DNA from: Endocalyx cinctus
Taxonomy: Eukaryota; Ascomycota; Sordariomycetes; Amphisphaeriales; Apiosporaceae
Assembly (NCBI GenBank): GCA_001600455.1
Contig: BCKC01000002.1
Span: forward strand, 2,742,171 to 2,806,170
Length of the DNA: 64,000 nt
Direction of reading: 5' to 3'
Shown piece after piece: positions 36,741 to 47,704 of the stretch; position 1 is the stretch's first letter; every line of letters starts with the position of its first letter. Below the pieces are notes generated by a model. It saw only the letters and a program-made list of their open reading frames with translations. It did not search any database and was not told the origin of the DNA. The position numbers and the translations under genes were made by a program.

Positions 36741-38441
36741 CTAGACTTCGTTAACCCTGACACTTTGAGGGTTATGGAACACATCATTCGGATCATACTT
36801 GGACTTGATTTGTCCGAGAGACTGTAGGTTAGGTCCCCAGTAGGATTGCTGAGGATCCGTCAAGGCCGGGTCGATATATCCTGGGTACGTAGTCAAAGTC
36901 TGGGACTCTTGTCCTTGTATGGTGTCGATGATGCCGGTCACAAAGTCCTTAGTGGACTGGCTCAAGGTCGGGATGCCGATGCCGTATCCCTGGCAAAACA
37001 TGACCTTGTCTCGGTGCGAGTAAGCGGTCGCGTTCATGGGGATATCGCTGATGGCGCCTCCGCTAGCGTCGAAAATCAAGAACCAGATCAGGGTACCCCG
37101 GTCGGCGCCGTCGATATACGTCATCAGGTCGGTCGTCGTCTGCTCGGTGAGCATCTCGTCGGGGCGGAAGGCCAGGCTGCGGGCGGTGAAGGACGAGCGG
37201 ATCTCGGACAGCCACAGGGCGGCGTCCTCGGCCTGCTGGGCGATCACGGCGAGCCAGTCGTCGATCACGACCGAGACCTTGCCCCCCGTCGGGATCCTCT
37301 CCGGTATGCCCGAGGCCTCCCACTCCTCTTGCGTCCCGTAGAAGGTGGCGGTGATGATGACGCCGAGTTCGTGCATCACGAACTCCGTCCCGAACCGGCG
37401 GTCGAGATCCGGGTCCGATACGAGGTCCTGCCATTGTTGGAATACCGGTATGAGATCCGTGTGCTTCGCCAGAGAGAGCGAGAAGGAGTATTGGACTACA
37501 TTTCCGGGCTCGGGATGCGTCTTCGCGACGAACTCGGTGATGATGCCGAAGCCCGCGCCGGCTCCTTTCAGCGCCTGCGTATTTATAATGTAAGCGATAA
37601 GCTCTAATCACGGGGTGCTCTGGTCGCGGAAATTACTTACGAAGAATAAATCGCTATTCTCGGTTTCGCTTGCGCGCTGGATTGTACCGTCGGCAGTGAC
37701 CACCTCGACTTCGAGGATATGATCGAGGCAAGAACCCCACATGCGAGAAGACGGTCCCAAGCCTCCCTTTTGACGTTCACATATTAGTATAAAATTCCCG
37801 TAATTATTAAAGAGTATTTAGAAAAGGACGAGCGAGGCTCACAATAGTAGCGTGTCCACCAATCCCAACGCCCGGGCAGGTTCCGTGGGCCATAGCTCTC
37901 TTGCCATTATCGTGAAGTTGAGAAGTTACGTCAGAAAGTCGGGTACCCCCACCAATAGTAGCTTGCCAGGTATTGGTGTCCATGGCGAAATTTTTCATGT
38001 TTCGGAGGTCGATCACTAGCGCGCCGTCATCGCCACCAAGGCCTATAGTTGATTTCTGTTAATACATATGTAATTCGTGCGCGGTAAAATTCCGTAATTG
38101 TGATTATATCATACCATAATTCCTGAAATATCGTTAGCAAAAATTCGTGGTTTTTTTTTTAGGAGTTGTCTTGAACCCTGAAATACTCACGCATAAGAGT
38201 GACCGCCCGACTTGGGCTGCACCTTGACATTATTCGCGGCGGCGCATTTGACAAACGCGGAGACGTCTTCGGCCGTTTCTGGTCTGGTTACCGCGATCGG
38301 GGTGACCGGAAGATCGAGGTTATATCGGTCTACCCATGAGATCTGGTAGAGAGGATTGTTGGGATACGCGACGCAATCGCTGCGACCGTTACATGCGGTG
38401 TTGAGACAATCGGACAGAGGCGAGCTAGGAGCTTGTCCCAT
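36741..38441 (-). CDS. Berberine-bridge-type FAD-linked oxidase with bicovalent flavin motif (5 exons, one of 8 nt)
   Basis: An oxidoreductase of the FAD-binding PCMH/BBE family, related to glucooligosaccharide oxidases. Exons are 38441-38191, 38122-38115 (8 nt), 38042-37843, 37766-37641 and 37574-36741, giving 472 residues. The four introns are 66-76 bp: GTGAGT...TTTCAG, GTATGA...CTATAG, GTGAGC...AAAG and GTAAGT...GCAG. The joined protein reads QPKSGGHSYANYGLGGDDGA. His81 (SGGHSY) and Cys142 (HGTCPGVGIGGHAT) match the two residues that bind FAD covalently in this family. The BBE C-terminus (YWGPNLQSLGQIKSKYDPND then VFHNPQSV) is intact. No signal peptide is seen; the N-terminus MGQAPSS fits an N-myristoylation pattern. 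Skipping the micro-exon shifts the frame to an early TGA, so it is needed. The substrate is unknown; such enzymes oxidise sugars or secondary metabolites. Confidence 0.9.
38115..38122 (-). other. 8-nt micro-exon of the FAD oxidase gene
   Basis: On the minus strand, ATATTTCAG|GAATTATG|GTATGA shows an acceptor, eight coding bases and a donor. The eight bases complete Ala84, encode Asn85 and Tyr86, and give the first base of Gly87. The preceding intron (38123-38190, 68 bp) has a GCTAAC branch point close to the acceptor; the following intron is 72 bp. A direct splice from 38191 to 38042 would read TAT GCG CCT TGG TGG CGA TGA and stop. The restored residues NYGLGG match the family consensus after the flavin-binding His. 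Confidence 0.88.
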
Positions 38442-41400
38442 TTTGACTACCGGGGGTTTCGGAACTGTGGTAAATTTTTTTAGTGGATGGGATAGCTACG
38501 GTAACCTAGGTGCGCGTTGGGAGATGCAAAAAGCGACGGCGACTCGAGAAGCTAATAAATATAAAATTTACTCGTCGACGAGCAAAAGGGGAAAAAAAGG
38601 GAACCAGCAAATGTTATATATTTGCAACGTAGTATTTATGGTAGGATCAATTTTTTTTTATTTTACTTTATTTTATTTTTTTTGATCCCTCTATGGCGAT
38701 CCCTCTTTAAGACAGGGGAGTCATCAACAAGCAAACATCCATACAACGCTTAATTACGTAGCGTAACACCAACCGGATCATTCAGATTATTTTTTTTCGA
38801 CCCTGGCAGCCTGGACTAGCTACTACATAAGAATATATCTAGTATATTATAGCAGGGTGCCATCATGTGAACTACCCAATAAAAAGCATGAGGACCGTTG
38901 CAATACCCCGGATCCAGGCAGGAAACGATCATTAAACTACCGATCCACATTGCAGAGATCAGCGCCGATTCGCAAAAGAAGAAGCGAAGGTGCAGGGGCT
39001 GAGAGGGGGTGTTATTTACCGCAGTGGTTAACATGGCCCTCGCGACTGACGTAGGAACCAATCATCACGATTCAACGTCTGCCAAGTTGGTCACTCCTTA
39101 TGCATTATGAGATGCAACAGCAAATGGGAATCAGAGGAAGACGAGCAATTGCCAGCGTATAACTGCGCAGTATAGTAGAGTGGCTTAGACATACATAGTG
39201 GGAAAAGCATGATAGAAGTTGTTGTGAATGATATATAGTTTTATCATACATTTAGTGTTCTTGCTTGCCTAATGACTTCATGTGGTGGATTCATACGAGG
39301 GGGAAAAACATGGCATACTCATATGGAATCCTGTCTGCTTTTCTGCTGTGTCGCCACCGTTCTTGTGGCGTGCATGGAATCGGGGTACGCCAACGCCAAT
39401 TCCAAGAATACACTTACTTTTAGGTAGTTGTACAAGCCCAGTTAAAAAAAAAAGAGTCAAATATTCCTTCTAATGGCTTCCAAACATTTAACTTATAAAG
39501 AGGATGAAGTCTCGGAACTTTCGGTTGTAGTCACAGATAACGCCTCATGTCTAACGTGAGAATCAGATGTTCTTTTTTTTTCTTTTTTTTTTGTGTCTTA
39601 TCTCGGTCATTTCTTCCGGTGTACCACTTTAACATATGGATGTTCACTAACCATTACAAGTATGGCGGTTTCAACCGTAATAAAACATGCTGCAATAAAC
39701 ATTTTCACTGGAGTTTAGATTTGCAGTTTACTAAAGGCCCTACATTAGTGCATATAAATTTCTATATTAATTAGAGTTGGAAGGGACAGTGGGGGCGGTG
39801 TCAGTAACTGTTAAAGTATACAGAGGCAATACTAACTATATTCGACTAGATTAGAATACCTACAGTATTTATTCCTCTATGTATTCATAGAAACTACCAC
39901 CAAACAATCATTTAGTTAACATGTCGTATTAAATCGAACATTCCCTGAATTGTAACTGTTTCATGACAACGCAACGTAGGGGAAAACAATTCGTGGATGT
40001 GTTAACTCGTCATATGTTATGATTCTTGACGCGATGGCGTGAACCAGCTGCCCGATTAGTATCGACGTCAGCTTGGATACTCAATTTGCCTTCTTGAAAG
40101 ACTTTTACACTCGTAATCAAGTTCGTGACGAGGGTCCTCGTGGAGTACCGATGGTTTTGCCTTTCTCGGAGAGAAAAGTAAGTAATATATCAGTTGTACC
40201 AGACGACCAAAGCTTGTCTCAATACTCAGGCTTAATACCGACATCGCCCACCTTCAAGCAACCATACACCAACAACAACAACAATAATAATATCATCATG
40301 ATTGTATATACCACCCTTTCGCATCTTGCACATTTACCCAAGGAAAATGACTGAGGACGAATTCGTATCTACAATACGAGTATCACCCCAGAACGTACTG
40401 CACTGCATGTCTCGGGTTGCTAGCCTGGGCGCCTATGTAGTGTGTGTCGAAGCACTGAGCACGAGCGACCTCCAAGTTTAAGATGCATATTACGAGAAGT
40501 ATAGGGGTTCCTATCACGTCGCCGTCGTCATGGTACTTGAAAAAGATCTAGATCGCGATGCATCTTATTCTTCACCAACTTGTGCCCGCTATCACCAGCT
40601 TAAGAATAAAGGCGATTTAATGTCAATAAAAGCCTCTGGTAAACATCGGAACATGAAACTCGCCCATATGCTCTTTTATAATAGGCAGAAGAAGGCCTCA
40701 TGCAATAACGTCCCTGCCACGATGCTGGAGTCACTGATTTCTTGTGCCTGCTTGAGCAAGCATCCTCAAGCCTCTCCTCCTTTAAGTTGTCAGAAATAAG
40801 GCGATAATGTAAAGTTAATAGATCATACCTATGGAGGCTTAGGTTTCACCTCTTCGTGATAGATATCATGCGCATCGCTACACTTTTTTCTTACGCCTCA
40901 TTAAGACATCCGACACACTCGTAAATTCGGTATGAGGGTCCGTCGTGATGAGAAGATCCATAAACCGCACAAGTAGCCAGCATGTCCAAGACAAATCGAT
41001 ATCAGCTCATGCTGCTTATTTGATAGTCCCTTCAACATAAGCGGCGTTACTATCTTCCGATTAATACACCTTTATACAGGACAATATGATCTACCTCGAG
41101 CTACTTCAACTTGCTAATAATACTATCGAATTTGGACGGATGCTACTTCATTCGCCCCACTATCCAGCGCCCCCGGCAAATCACCGTACTGTTTTACAGT
41201 TCGGCCGACAATAACCGGCACTCGTGAGAAGTATTGCATGAAGACGATACCAACCGAAGCACTTTACGTAAAATAGGTGCATCGCTATTAAGTACTAAAG
41301 GTTGTCATTCATTCAAGTTGAAAACGGCTCGTTGCAGGACTAGGCGAACGTCTTAAACGAAGGAATCGCCCTAAGTGTGGTAAGTTTGGTTGAAGGTACT

Positions 41401-42136
41401 TAGGGAAAGGCGGCGGTTATGAGCGAGCATTCCGAGAGTGTGTTTAAAGGTTGAGGTTTTCAGACCGAGCTTCCCAATTTCGTTTCCTCTACAGAAACGT
41501 TTCAAGGAAGCAATCACAATAACTGAGAGTTGGATATCTAGAATATCCAAGGTAAGCAGCAATTGGCGAAAGCTGCTTATGGGTCTGCATAGAAACCCAC
41601 CTCGTGATTGATCCCCCTCCTTGTTTTCAAAATCATGTGATAAAGCAAGACGGCTTGTCAAGGGGTAAGTCAGAACCATCGTGGCTCCTCACCGAGACGG
41701 ATGTAAGTAAGTGGAAACAAAGTAGAGATAAGGTTTATCATTGGCAAAAGGAAAGAGTATATTTGAATTCTGAGACAGCTCGCTACTAACATTCATTTGG
41801 CTTGACTTCTTTTACCCCAAGTTTTGACATTCCAACTCAATGGTATGCTCAGAAACGTGTATTCCAATTTCTATTTCCCATTTGCTATTATTTCTACCGT
41901 TCCACTGGGATTGGAATTGAAGTCCTCTCTCTCTCTCCAATCAAAATACTACCGACGCACTATTCATAAACTTGAGGGTCTATCGAAAGTGCTGTACCCA
42001 GTTGCTTAGGATGAAAACGACTTAGAAGTTTAGACTTTAGACGTATCAAGGATAACAACTTCACTAGGTCGTCTATATCCGCCCTATTTTGAACCGTTTT
42101 ACTTAGTGTATCGGGCGTCTTTTCTCAAACGACACA
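38442..42136. other. Intergenic 3.7 kb between FAD oxidase and ThDP enzyme (divergent)
   Basis: Spacer between two divergent genes, AT-rich, with T-runs near 38650-38680 and 39570-39592 and an (AAC/AAT)n stretch near 40270-40300. Several ORFs of 60-100 codons occur (for example 40530-40799 and 41371-41679), but none shows a known family or codon bias like the real genes. The promoters of both flanking genes lie here. Confidence 0.5.
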
Positions 42137-42680
42137 ATGCCAAGGATCTTAGCAATCAAAGGTATGAAAGGGTCTTTTCTGAGAATAAACCGAATAAACT
42201 TTCCCCCACCAGCACTGAGCCCCTCCTTACCAGATTACTATATGTATGGATCCCCACCTTCGGGTCAAGATGTATCCCCTCGCGCCTCATCGAATATACC
42301 GATACCTATTCTTTTTTCACCGATTCCTCTAACAAAATTCCGGTACCGCAGCTACGCGTCAAGGAGGGGCAAGCGGGTACACTGACTCGTTAATTTCCGC
42401 TCAGAACTTGTTGGTCGGCCACGCGCAAAAGCAAGCATTTGGAGTTTCTCGCTTTAAAAGAACCACCCTTGCATCCTCGTATCTCCAAAGATCTAATTGG
42501 AGCTCATCAGCTACAAACAAAACACGCAGAGTTGAGGTAACAAAACCATACTCACCACCCGTAATACATAATCGATCAACCGCGATTGGAACCGTCACCA
42601 GCCGACCCGATTACCACCAGATTCGTTTAGCAAGTACACCTTATCCGATAACTCGACAGTACTCAACTTCGAAGGCCGAG
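42137..42680 (+). other. Possible 5' extension (mitochondrial presequence) of the ThDP enzyme
   Basis: The frame of the ThDP enzyme stays open from 42333 with no ATG before 42681. Its translation is rich in Arg, Ser and Thr, nearly free of acidic residues, and contains QAFGVSRFKRTTLASSYLQR and RQYSTS just before the conserved domain, as in matrix-targeting signals. One splice model gives it a start: ATG at 42137, exon to 42161, donor GTATGA at 42162, acceptor CGCAG ending at 42351, joining in phase. This exon model is inference; only the open frame and its composition are seen directly. Confidence 0.4.
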
Positions 42681-44589
42681 ATGTATACAGCGTCATTTGG
42701 TTTCTTCGAGGCGATATGGCAGGCGGGTATAACCCACTGCTTCGTTAATCTAGGGTCTGACCACCCTAGTATTATCGAAGCTATGGTGAAAGGTCAGCGT
42801 GAGCAAAAAGGGAAATTCCCGCGCATTATTACATGTCCGAACGAGGTACACAGAAACTGTCTTACATGATGCTATAAAGCCATGTTATTACACGAAGCTA
42901 ACTGTCTGGCAAAAAAAAAAAAATAGATGGTGGCCATGTCCATGGCCGACGGATACGCCAGATTGACGGGAAAGCCGCAGTGTGTTATCATTCACGTCGA
43001 TGTCGGTACACAAGGTCTAGGTGCCGCCGTTCACAACGCCAGCGCCGGACGTGCACCGATTCTTGTGTTCGCAGGATTGAGTCCCTTTACCCAGGAAGGT
43101 GAAATGCGCGGTTCCCGAACAGAATATATCCACTGGATCCAGGACGTTCCCGACCAGAAGCAAATCATCTCGCAGTATTGTAGATACACGGCTGAAATCA
43201 AGACGGGTAAAAACGTTAAGCAGATGGTCAACCGTGCCCTCCAATTCGCAACCAGCGATCCTCAGGGACCCTCATACCTAGTAGGCGCGAGAGAGGTCAT
43301 GGAAGAGGATATCACGCCGTATGATCTTGACCAAAGCGTGTGGGAGCCGGTCGAGCTAGGCGGTATACCCACCAAGGCGGCAAAGGCCATCGCGGAGGCC
43401 CTGATGAGCGCGGAGAAGCCACTTATCAACACGGGATATTCGGGACGCAACCACGCGGCTCCGGCCGCGCTTGTAGAGCTGGCAAATACCGTGAAGGGGC
43501 TGCGCGTGCTTGACACGGGCGGTAGCGATATGTGTTTCCCCGCCGACCACCCCAGTTGGCTCGGACTTCGTTTTGGATCCGAGCAAGCTATCGCCGAATC
43601 AGACGTCATCATTATCCTAAATGCCGATGTTCCCTGGATCCCGACGCAGTGCAAGCCGAGAAAGGATGCCAAGATCTTCCATATAGACGTCGACCCTCTC
43701 AAGCAGATGATGCCCGTCTTCTACGTCGCGGCGCAGCACCGGTACCGCGCCGACGCGTTGACCGCGATAGAACAGATCACGGCCGAGGCAAAGGCTCTGG
43801 CGTCCAAAGCCGACGCCGACGCCAGCGCCAAGAAATGGGAGGCTATGGAGACGTCGTATAAGCAGCGCCTAGAGACCATCGCGGCGGCAGCCGTCCCGTC
43901 GGCGGAAGGTAGCTTTGGTACCGGATATCTCTGCAAGACGCTCCGCTCTCTGTGCCCCCAAGACACGATATGGGCTGTCGAGGCGGTGACCAACACCGCT
44001 TTCGTCCACGATAATCTCCGACCCACGTTGCCCGGATCGTGGATCAACTGCGGCGGCGGTGGTCTCGGTTGGTCGGGCGGCGGTGCCCTCGGAATTAAGC
44101 TCGCAACGGACGCGGAGAACGGAGGCAAAGGAAAGTTTGTAGTACAGATCGTGGGCGATGGAACTTTCTTGTTCTCCGTGCCGGGCAGCGTGTACTGGAT
44201 TTCGAGGAGATACCAGATCCCGGTTCTGACCATCGTGCTAAACAACAAGGGTAAGTTACATTTCCTATTGAGTTGCCTAAAAACATCGTAGGTCCAGGAG
44301 AAGACGAATTTTTATTAATATTATTATAGGATGGAACGCGCCGAGGAAATCTATGCTCCTCGTCCACCCCGACGGCTTGGGATCCAAGGCTACGAACGAG
44401 GAGATCAATATCTCTTTCGCCCCGGTCCCCGATTTCTCGGGTATCGCCAAGGCGGCTGCCGGAGGTGACCTCTTCGCGGCGAAGGTCGAAAAGGCGGACG
44501 AGCTGGAAGGTGTGATCAAAAAGGCGATCGAGGCTGTACAAGGCGGCCAGAGCGCGGTGTTGGACTGCAAGGTGCTCTCTGGTTGCTAA
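42681..44589 (+). CDS. Thiamine-diphosphate-dependent enzyme, acetolactate-synthase-like (3 exons; 5' end uncertain)
   Basis: A ThDP enzyme of the acetolactate synthase/benzoylformate decarboxylase superfamily, which makes or breaks C-C bonds next to a keto group. From the first in-frame ATG at 42681, exons 42681-42845, 42927-44250 and 44330-44589 give 582 residues. Introns are 42846-42926 (GTACAC...ATAG, branch GCTAAC) and 44251-44329 (GTAAGT...ATAG). Splicing yields TCPNEMVAMSMADGYARLTG, holding the cofactor-activating Glu55, and LNNKGWNAPRKSM. The ThDP-Mg motif runs from GDG (465-467) to NN (494-495). The frame is open upstream to 42333 without an ATG and encodes a basic, acid-poor stretch ending RQYSTSKAE, like a mitochondrial presequence, so a 5' exon may be missing. 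It is not the canonical Ilv2; the exact reaction is unknown. Confidence 0.88.
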
Positions 44590-46666
44590 TCAGACCACAT
44601 ATCTTGATACGATAAATAAAAACTACAAACATATACTAAGAGTGAGATGAGATATTTCTTATTAGGTCAGAGTCATCCTCGGATTATGATAGGTTCCTCA
44701 CATATCGTACAGCATTAAGGGTGGACTAAGCATGTTGCACAGAGAGTGTACTTGTTGTCTTAGATATTTCTAGTTACTATACTACATCTATGTTCAAGAT
44801 TGAAAGATTTCTATGAAAATAAAGTATTTTAGAGAATCTATTTAAGAAGTCAAAGTTGTCTAGATTTAAATGAGGTCTGCTGCGATCCTATACACCACTA
44901 TATCACATCTGATCAGTTCTTGACTCCTGAAAGCACGAGGCGGATAGATGAGATTTCTAGATCGATTGTTTGTGGAGAGCTGCACAAAAAAAGTAACATA
45001 AGTTCAATGAATGACCGTTTTCGTAAAAGAAATAAATAAAATGGCCGGGCCTGGACTCTGTTCACGTTTTTCTTTTCTTTTTTGGTTCTCCCCCTTCTCC
45101 CCTGCTTCCCCTCATCCAGCTAAACAATACGTTGTTTACCTTTAATTAAGTAGTATACTTATGCAAGGTGATTACCGTATGTTACACGCAGGTCTATAAG
45201 TATATAAAATTTTGAATAATTTTTTTTTTTTTTTTTTGAAATATTACACAAATCTATATCTCGTGTTCACGGTATATGTACTCTGTAAAAGATTTTGTGA
45301 CTGTAAGATGCTGAGAGCTGCAGGCCTCTATAAAGAGATAAACTTTGTCGGTCACAGGGTCTTAGGACCCTTGAACTATAAACAAATAGACGTGGGACTC
45401 TGCAGGTAACTCCTTGCAAATCCCTAAAGAATCCTTGTTAGGCGAACTGGTGAGGTGGTAGGCCCCCTGTAAAATACCCCCCATCGATACCCACCAGACG
45501 TGAACTGCCCCTCACCAAGCCGGTAAATTTGGGTTTTCTCCAACTATTGAATTGCTTTGTCCACTGAGGCTACTACGATACTTAAACAGCACTTAAGCAA
45601 GTATTTACTTATAATGCAACTAGAAATATGTAAAGGATACCTATACTTAGGTATATATATCAAGTATTAAGAAATGGAATGATAAATCCATCATATGTTA
45701 TATATTCATACCCTTTTTTCTTAAACTCCTCGTTAGAAGAAGTATAAGGGGACAAGAGAAAAAAAAGAATGAAAGGAGAGAGAATGAATATATCTTGAAG
45801 TCTGGCCATTTACTTTAGTGGGGTTTACAACCTAATTAAGTTACCTGGATATTCATTATTATCTGCATTTTTTTATTTTATTTTATTGAATGAAAGAAAC
45901 AAAAAAAAAAAAAAAGAAATTAGAAAAGTGAAAGAGAACATTCGATTTGGTAGCTTGGTATGGTCCGCGGGTATACTATATTATCAAGATCACACACCGT
46001 ATCCCTCTTTTGGAGTCTTAATCTCTTCTTTCCAGAGGCAAACCCCAAAAATAATAGACGATATAACAATCCTTGACCCCGAACTAGTTCTCGTGTCTAT
46101 CTATTATTTTACTTTATTTTTATTCTTTCAAAATTGTCAATTGTCCTATCAGAAACTGTTTTCCTCACGTGTCACAATCCTAGCTCTACCCGCTGTACTT
46201 CTCATGCGCCGATACAATGTCCCGAATATCATTCTTGCCTGGTCGCATATGCCGAATTTAGACCTAGCGTGAGGAACGAACGATCTTTTTTTTTTCTTTC
46301 TTTCCTTCTCGCTCTTCTTCGACTTGACACCTGAGCAACATTCGAGCCCGAGACCATGTGCCTTATCATTACAATTCGTATATTGAAACTCGATATAACA
46401 AAGGATATTTGGCCAAGATAACTCCCGGGTTTCATCAAACCTAGTCAAGTAAAGTGGATGCACTTCACTCACAGTAAAGGCAGGATCAAGAAAGACATAC
46501 CTATCGGTTCGGACTGAAAATACGATATTTCGAGCCAGTAACATTTTCATCAGTGGATAATCGAATATAGGAACCTTCTCTATATATACACAGATCTTTA
46601 GACGAATTTTATATCGTTGCCGCAAGGAAATAGGAAGGAGAGGGTAATACCAAAAGAGAGATCATA
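44590..46666. other. Intergenic 2.1 kb
   Basis: AT-rich spacer between two plus-strand genes. It has a T-run at 45220-45237 and an ATACCTA-TAGGTAT palindrome near 45645-45660. The last few hundred bases should be the promoter and 5' leader of the cyclin gene. No coding gene or RNA is seen. Confidence 0.6.
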
Positions 46667-47704
46667 ATGTCCAGCGAAAGCCATGGGCATACTAGTGAGG
46701 CGTCAGACGGCGGTAGAGGGGAGGGTAAGGATAACTCTCCGACCACACCACCTCCACCACCCGTTCCCTCGGCAGACCCGAGACTCGTATCGCAGGCTCG
46801 AACACCACCTCCGCTCCACGCCGCCCCGACCGAATCCTCCCAGGATCTATTCAAATTACCGCCTATAGCCGCACTGAAGCTCCTCAGCGCCGGCGTCGAA
46901 GCCCTCGTGCGCATAACAGGCGACATCCCTCCGACACCACCTCCTACGAGCCCTACCATTCCGAATATGCGTGGCATGCAAAGGGAGAAGGCGGAACTCG
47001 TCCGTTCGCACTCTCAGCAGAACCTAGCCCGCCTCCGGGAACAACAAATGCCACAACAAAAGCCATCGCAAGGAGACGGCTTCTTCCCTCCGACGGCGTC
47101 GCCGGTAGACGGTGTTCGCCTTAAACAAACACCCTCGCCGCCCCAATCCACGCCGGCCAGGGTTCCGGAACCTTACGTCGTCATCGGCGACAACTCGCAA
47201 CCGCTTAATCTCCAACACAGCGCCATCACGCGCAAGTTCTTCAGCAAAAAGCCGCCGCCCATCGGGATCGAGGATTACCTGATGCGGATACACCGCTTCT
47301 GCCCCATGTCGACGGCCGTGTACCTGGCCACGTCGTACTACATTTTTCGGCTGGCGGTCGAGGAGCGGGCCATACCGGTGACGCGGAGGAATTCCCACCG
47401 GCTGCTGCTCGCGGGCCTGCGGGTCGCGATGAAGGCGTTGGAGGATCTCAGCTACCCGCACGCTAAGATGGCGCGGGTCGGCGGCGTGAGCGAGCTCGAG
47501 CTGGCCCGGCTCGAAATCAGCTTCTGCTTCCTCGTCGGCTTCGAGCTGGTCGTCAGAGAAGAGGCCCTCCGGAAGCACTGGGACGCGTTGAAGCAGGGAC
47601 AGGGGTTCGGAAACCTGGTGGGTGGATCGACGCCGCTGCCGAACTTGAACCTGAACAGCTTGGAGCTCAGGCGAAAGCAGCCTATCCCACCCGGTGCGGG
47701 ATGA
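46667..47704 (+). CDS. preg: PREG/Pho80-type cyclin
   Basis: A single-exon cyclin of 345 residues resembling Neurospora PREG and yeast Pho80. In those fungi the cyclin pairs with a Pho85-type kinase (PGOV) and restrains the phosphate-starvation transcription factor NUC-1/Pho4. Residues 1-170 are Pro/Ser/Thr-rich and disordered. The cyclin box occupies about 185-310 and starts FFSKKPPPIGIEDYLMRIHR, continuing with CPMSTAVYLATSYYIFRLA, RNSHRLLLAGLRVAMKALED and the typical block YPHAKMARVGGVSELELARL. The ATG at 46667 opens MSSESHGHTSE. No intron is seen. Some close relatives are other Pcl cyclins, so the regulatory role in phosphate control is inferred from the family. Confidence 0.87.
   Translation: MSSESHGHTSEASDGGRGEGKDNSPTTPPPPPVPSADPRLVSQARTPPPLHAAPTESSQDLFKLPPIAALKLLSAGVEALVRITGDIPPTPPPTSPTIPNMRGMQREKAELVRSHSQQNLARLREQQMPQQKPSQGDGFFPPTASPVDGVRLKQTPSPPQSTPARVPEPYVVIGDNSQPLNLQHSAITRKFFSKKPPPIGIEDYLMRIHRFCPMSTAVYLATSYYIFRLAVEERAIPVTRRNSHRLLLAGLRVAMKALEDLSYPHAKMARVGGVSELELARLEISFCFLVGFELVVREEALRKHWDALKQGQGFGNLVGGSTPLPNLNLNSLELRRKQPIPPGAG

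Noticed and set aside
40530..40799. 89-codon ATG ORF in the spacer before the ThDP enzyme
   Set aside because: No family is recognised and its codon use resembles intergenic DNA; neither splice signals nor a neighbour supports it.
41123..41263. 47-codon minus-strand stretch with protein-like composition (SRVPVIVGRTVKQYG...)
   Set aside because: It is short, bounded by stops, and has no recognised family. A chance frame cannot be excluded.
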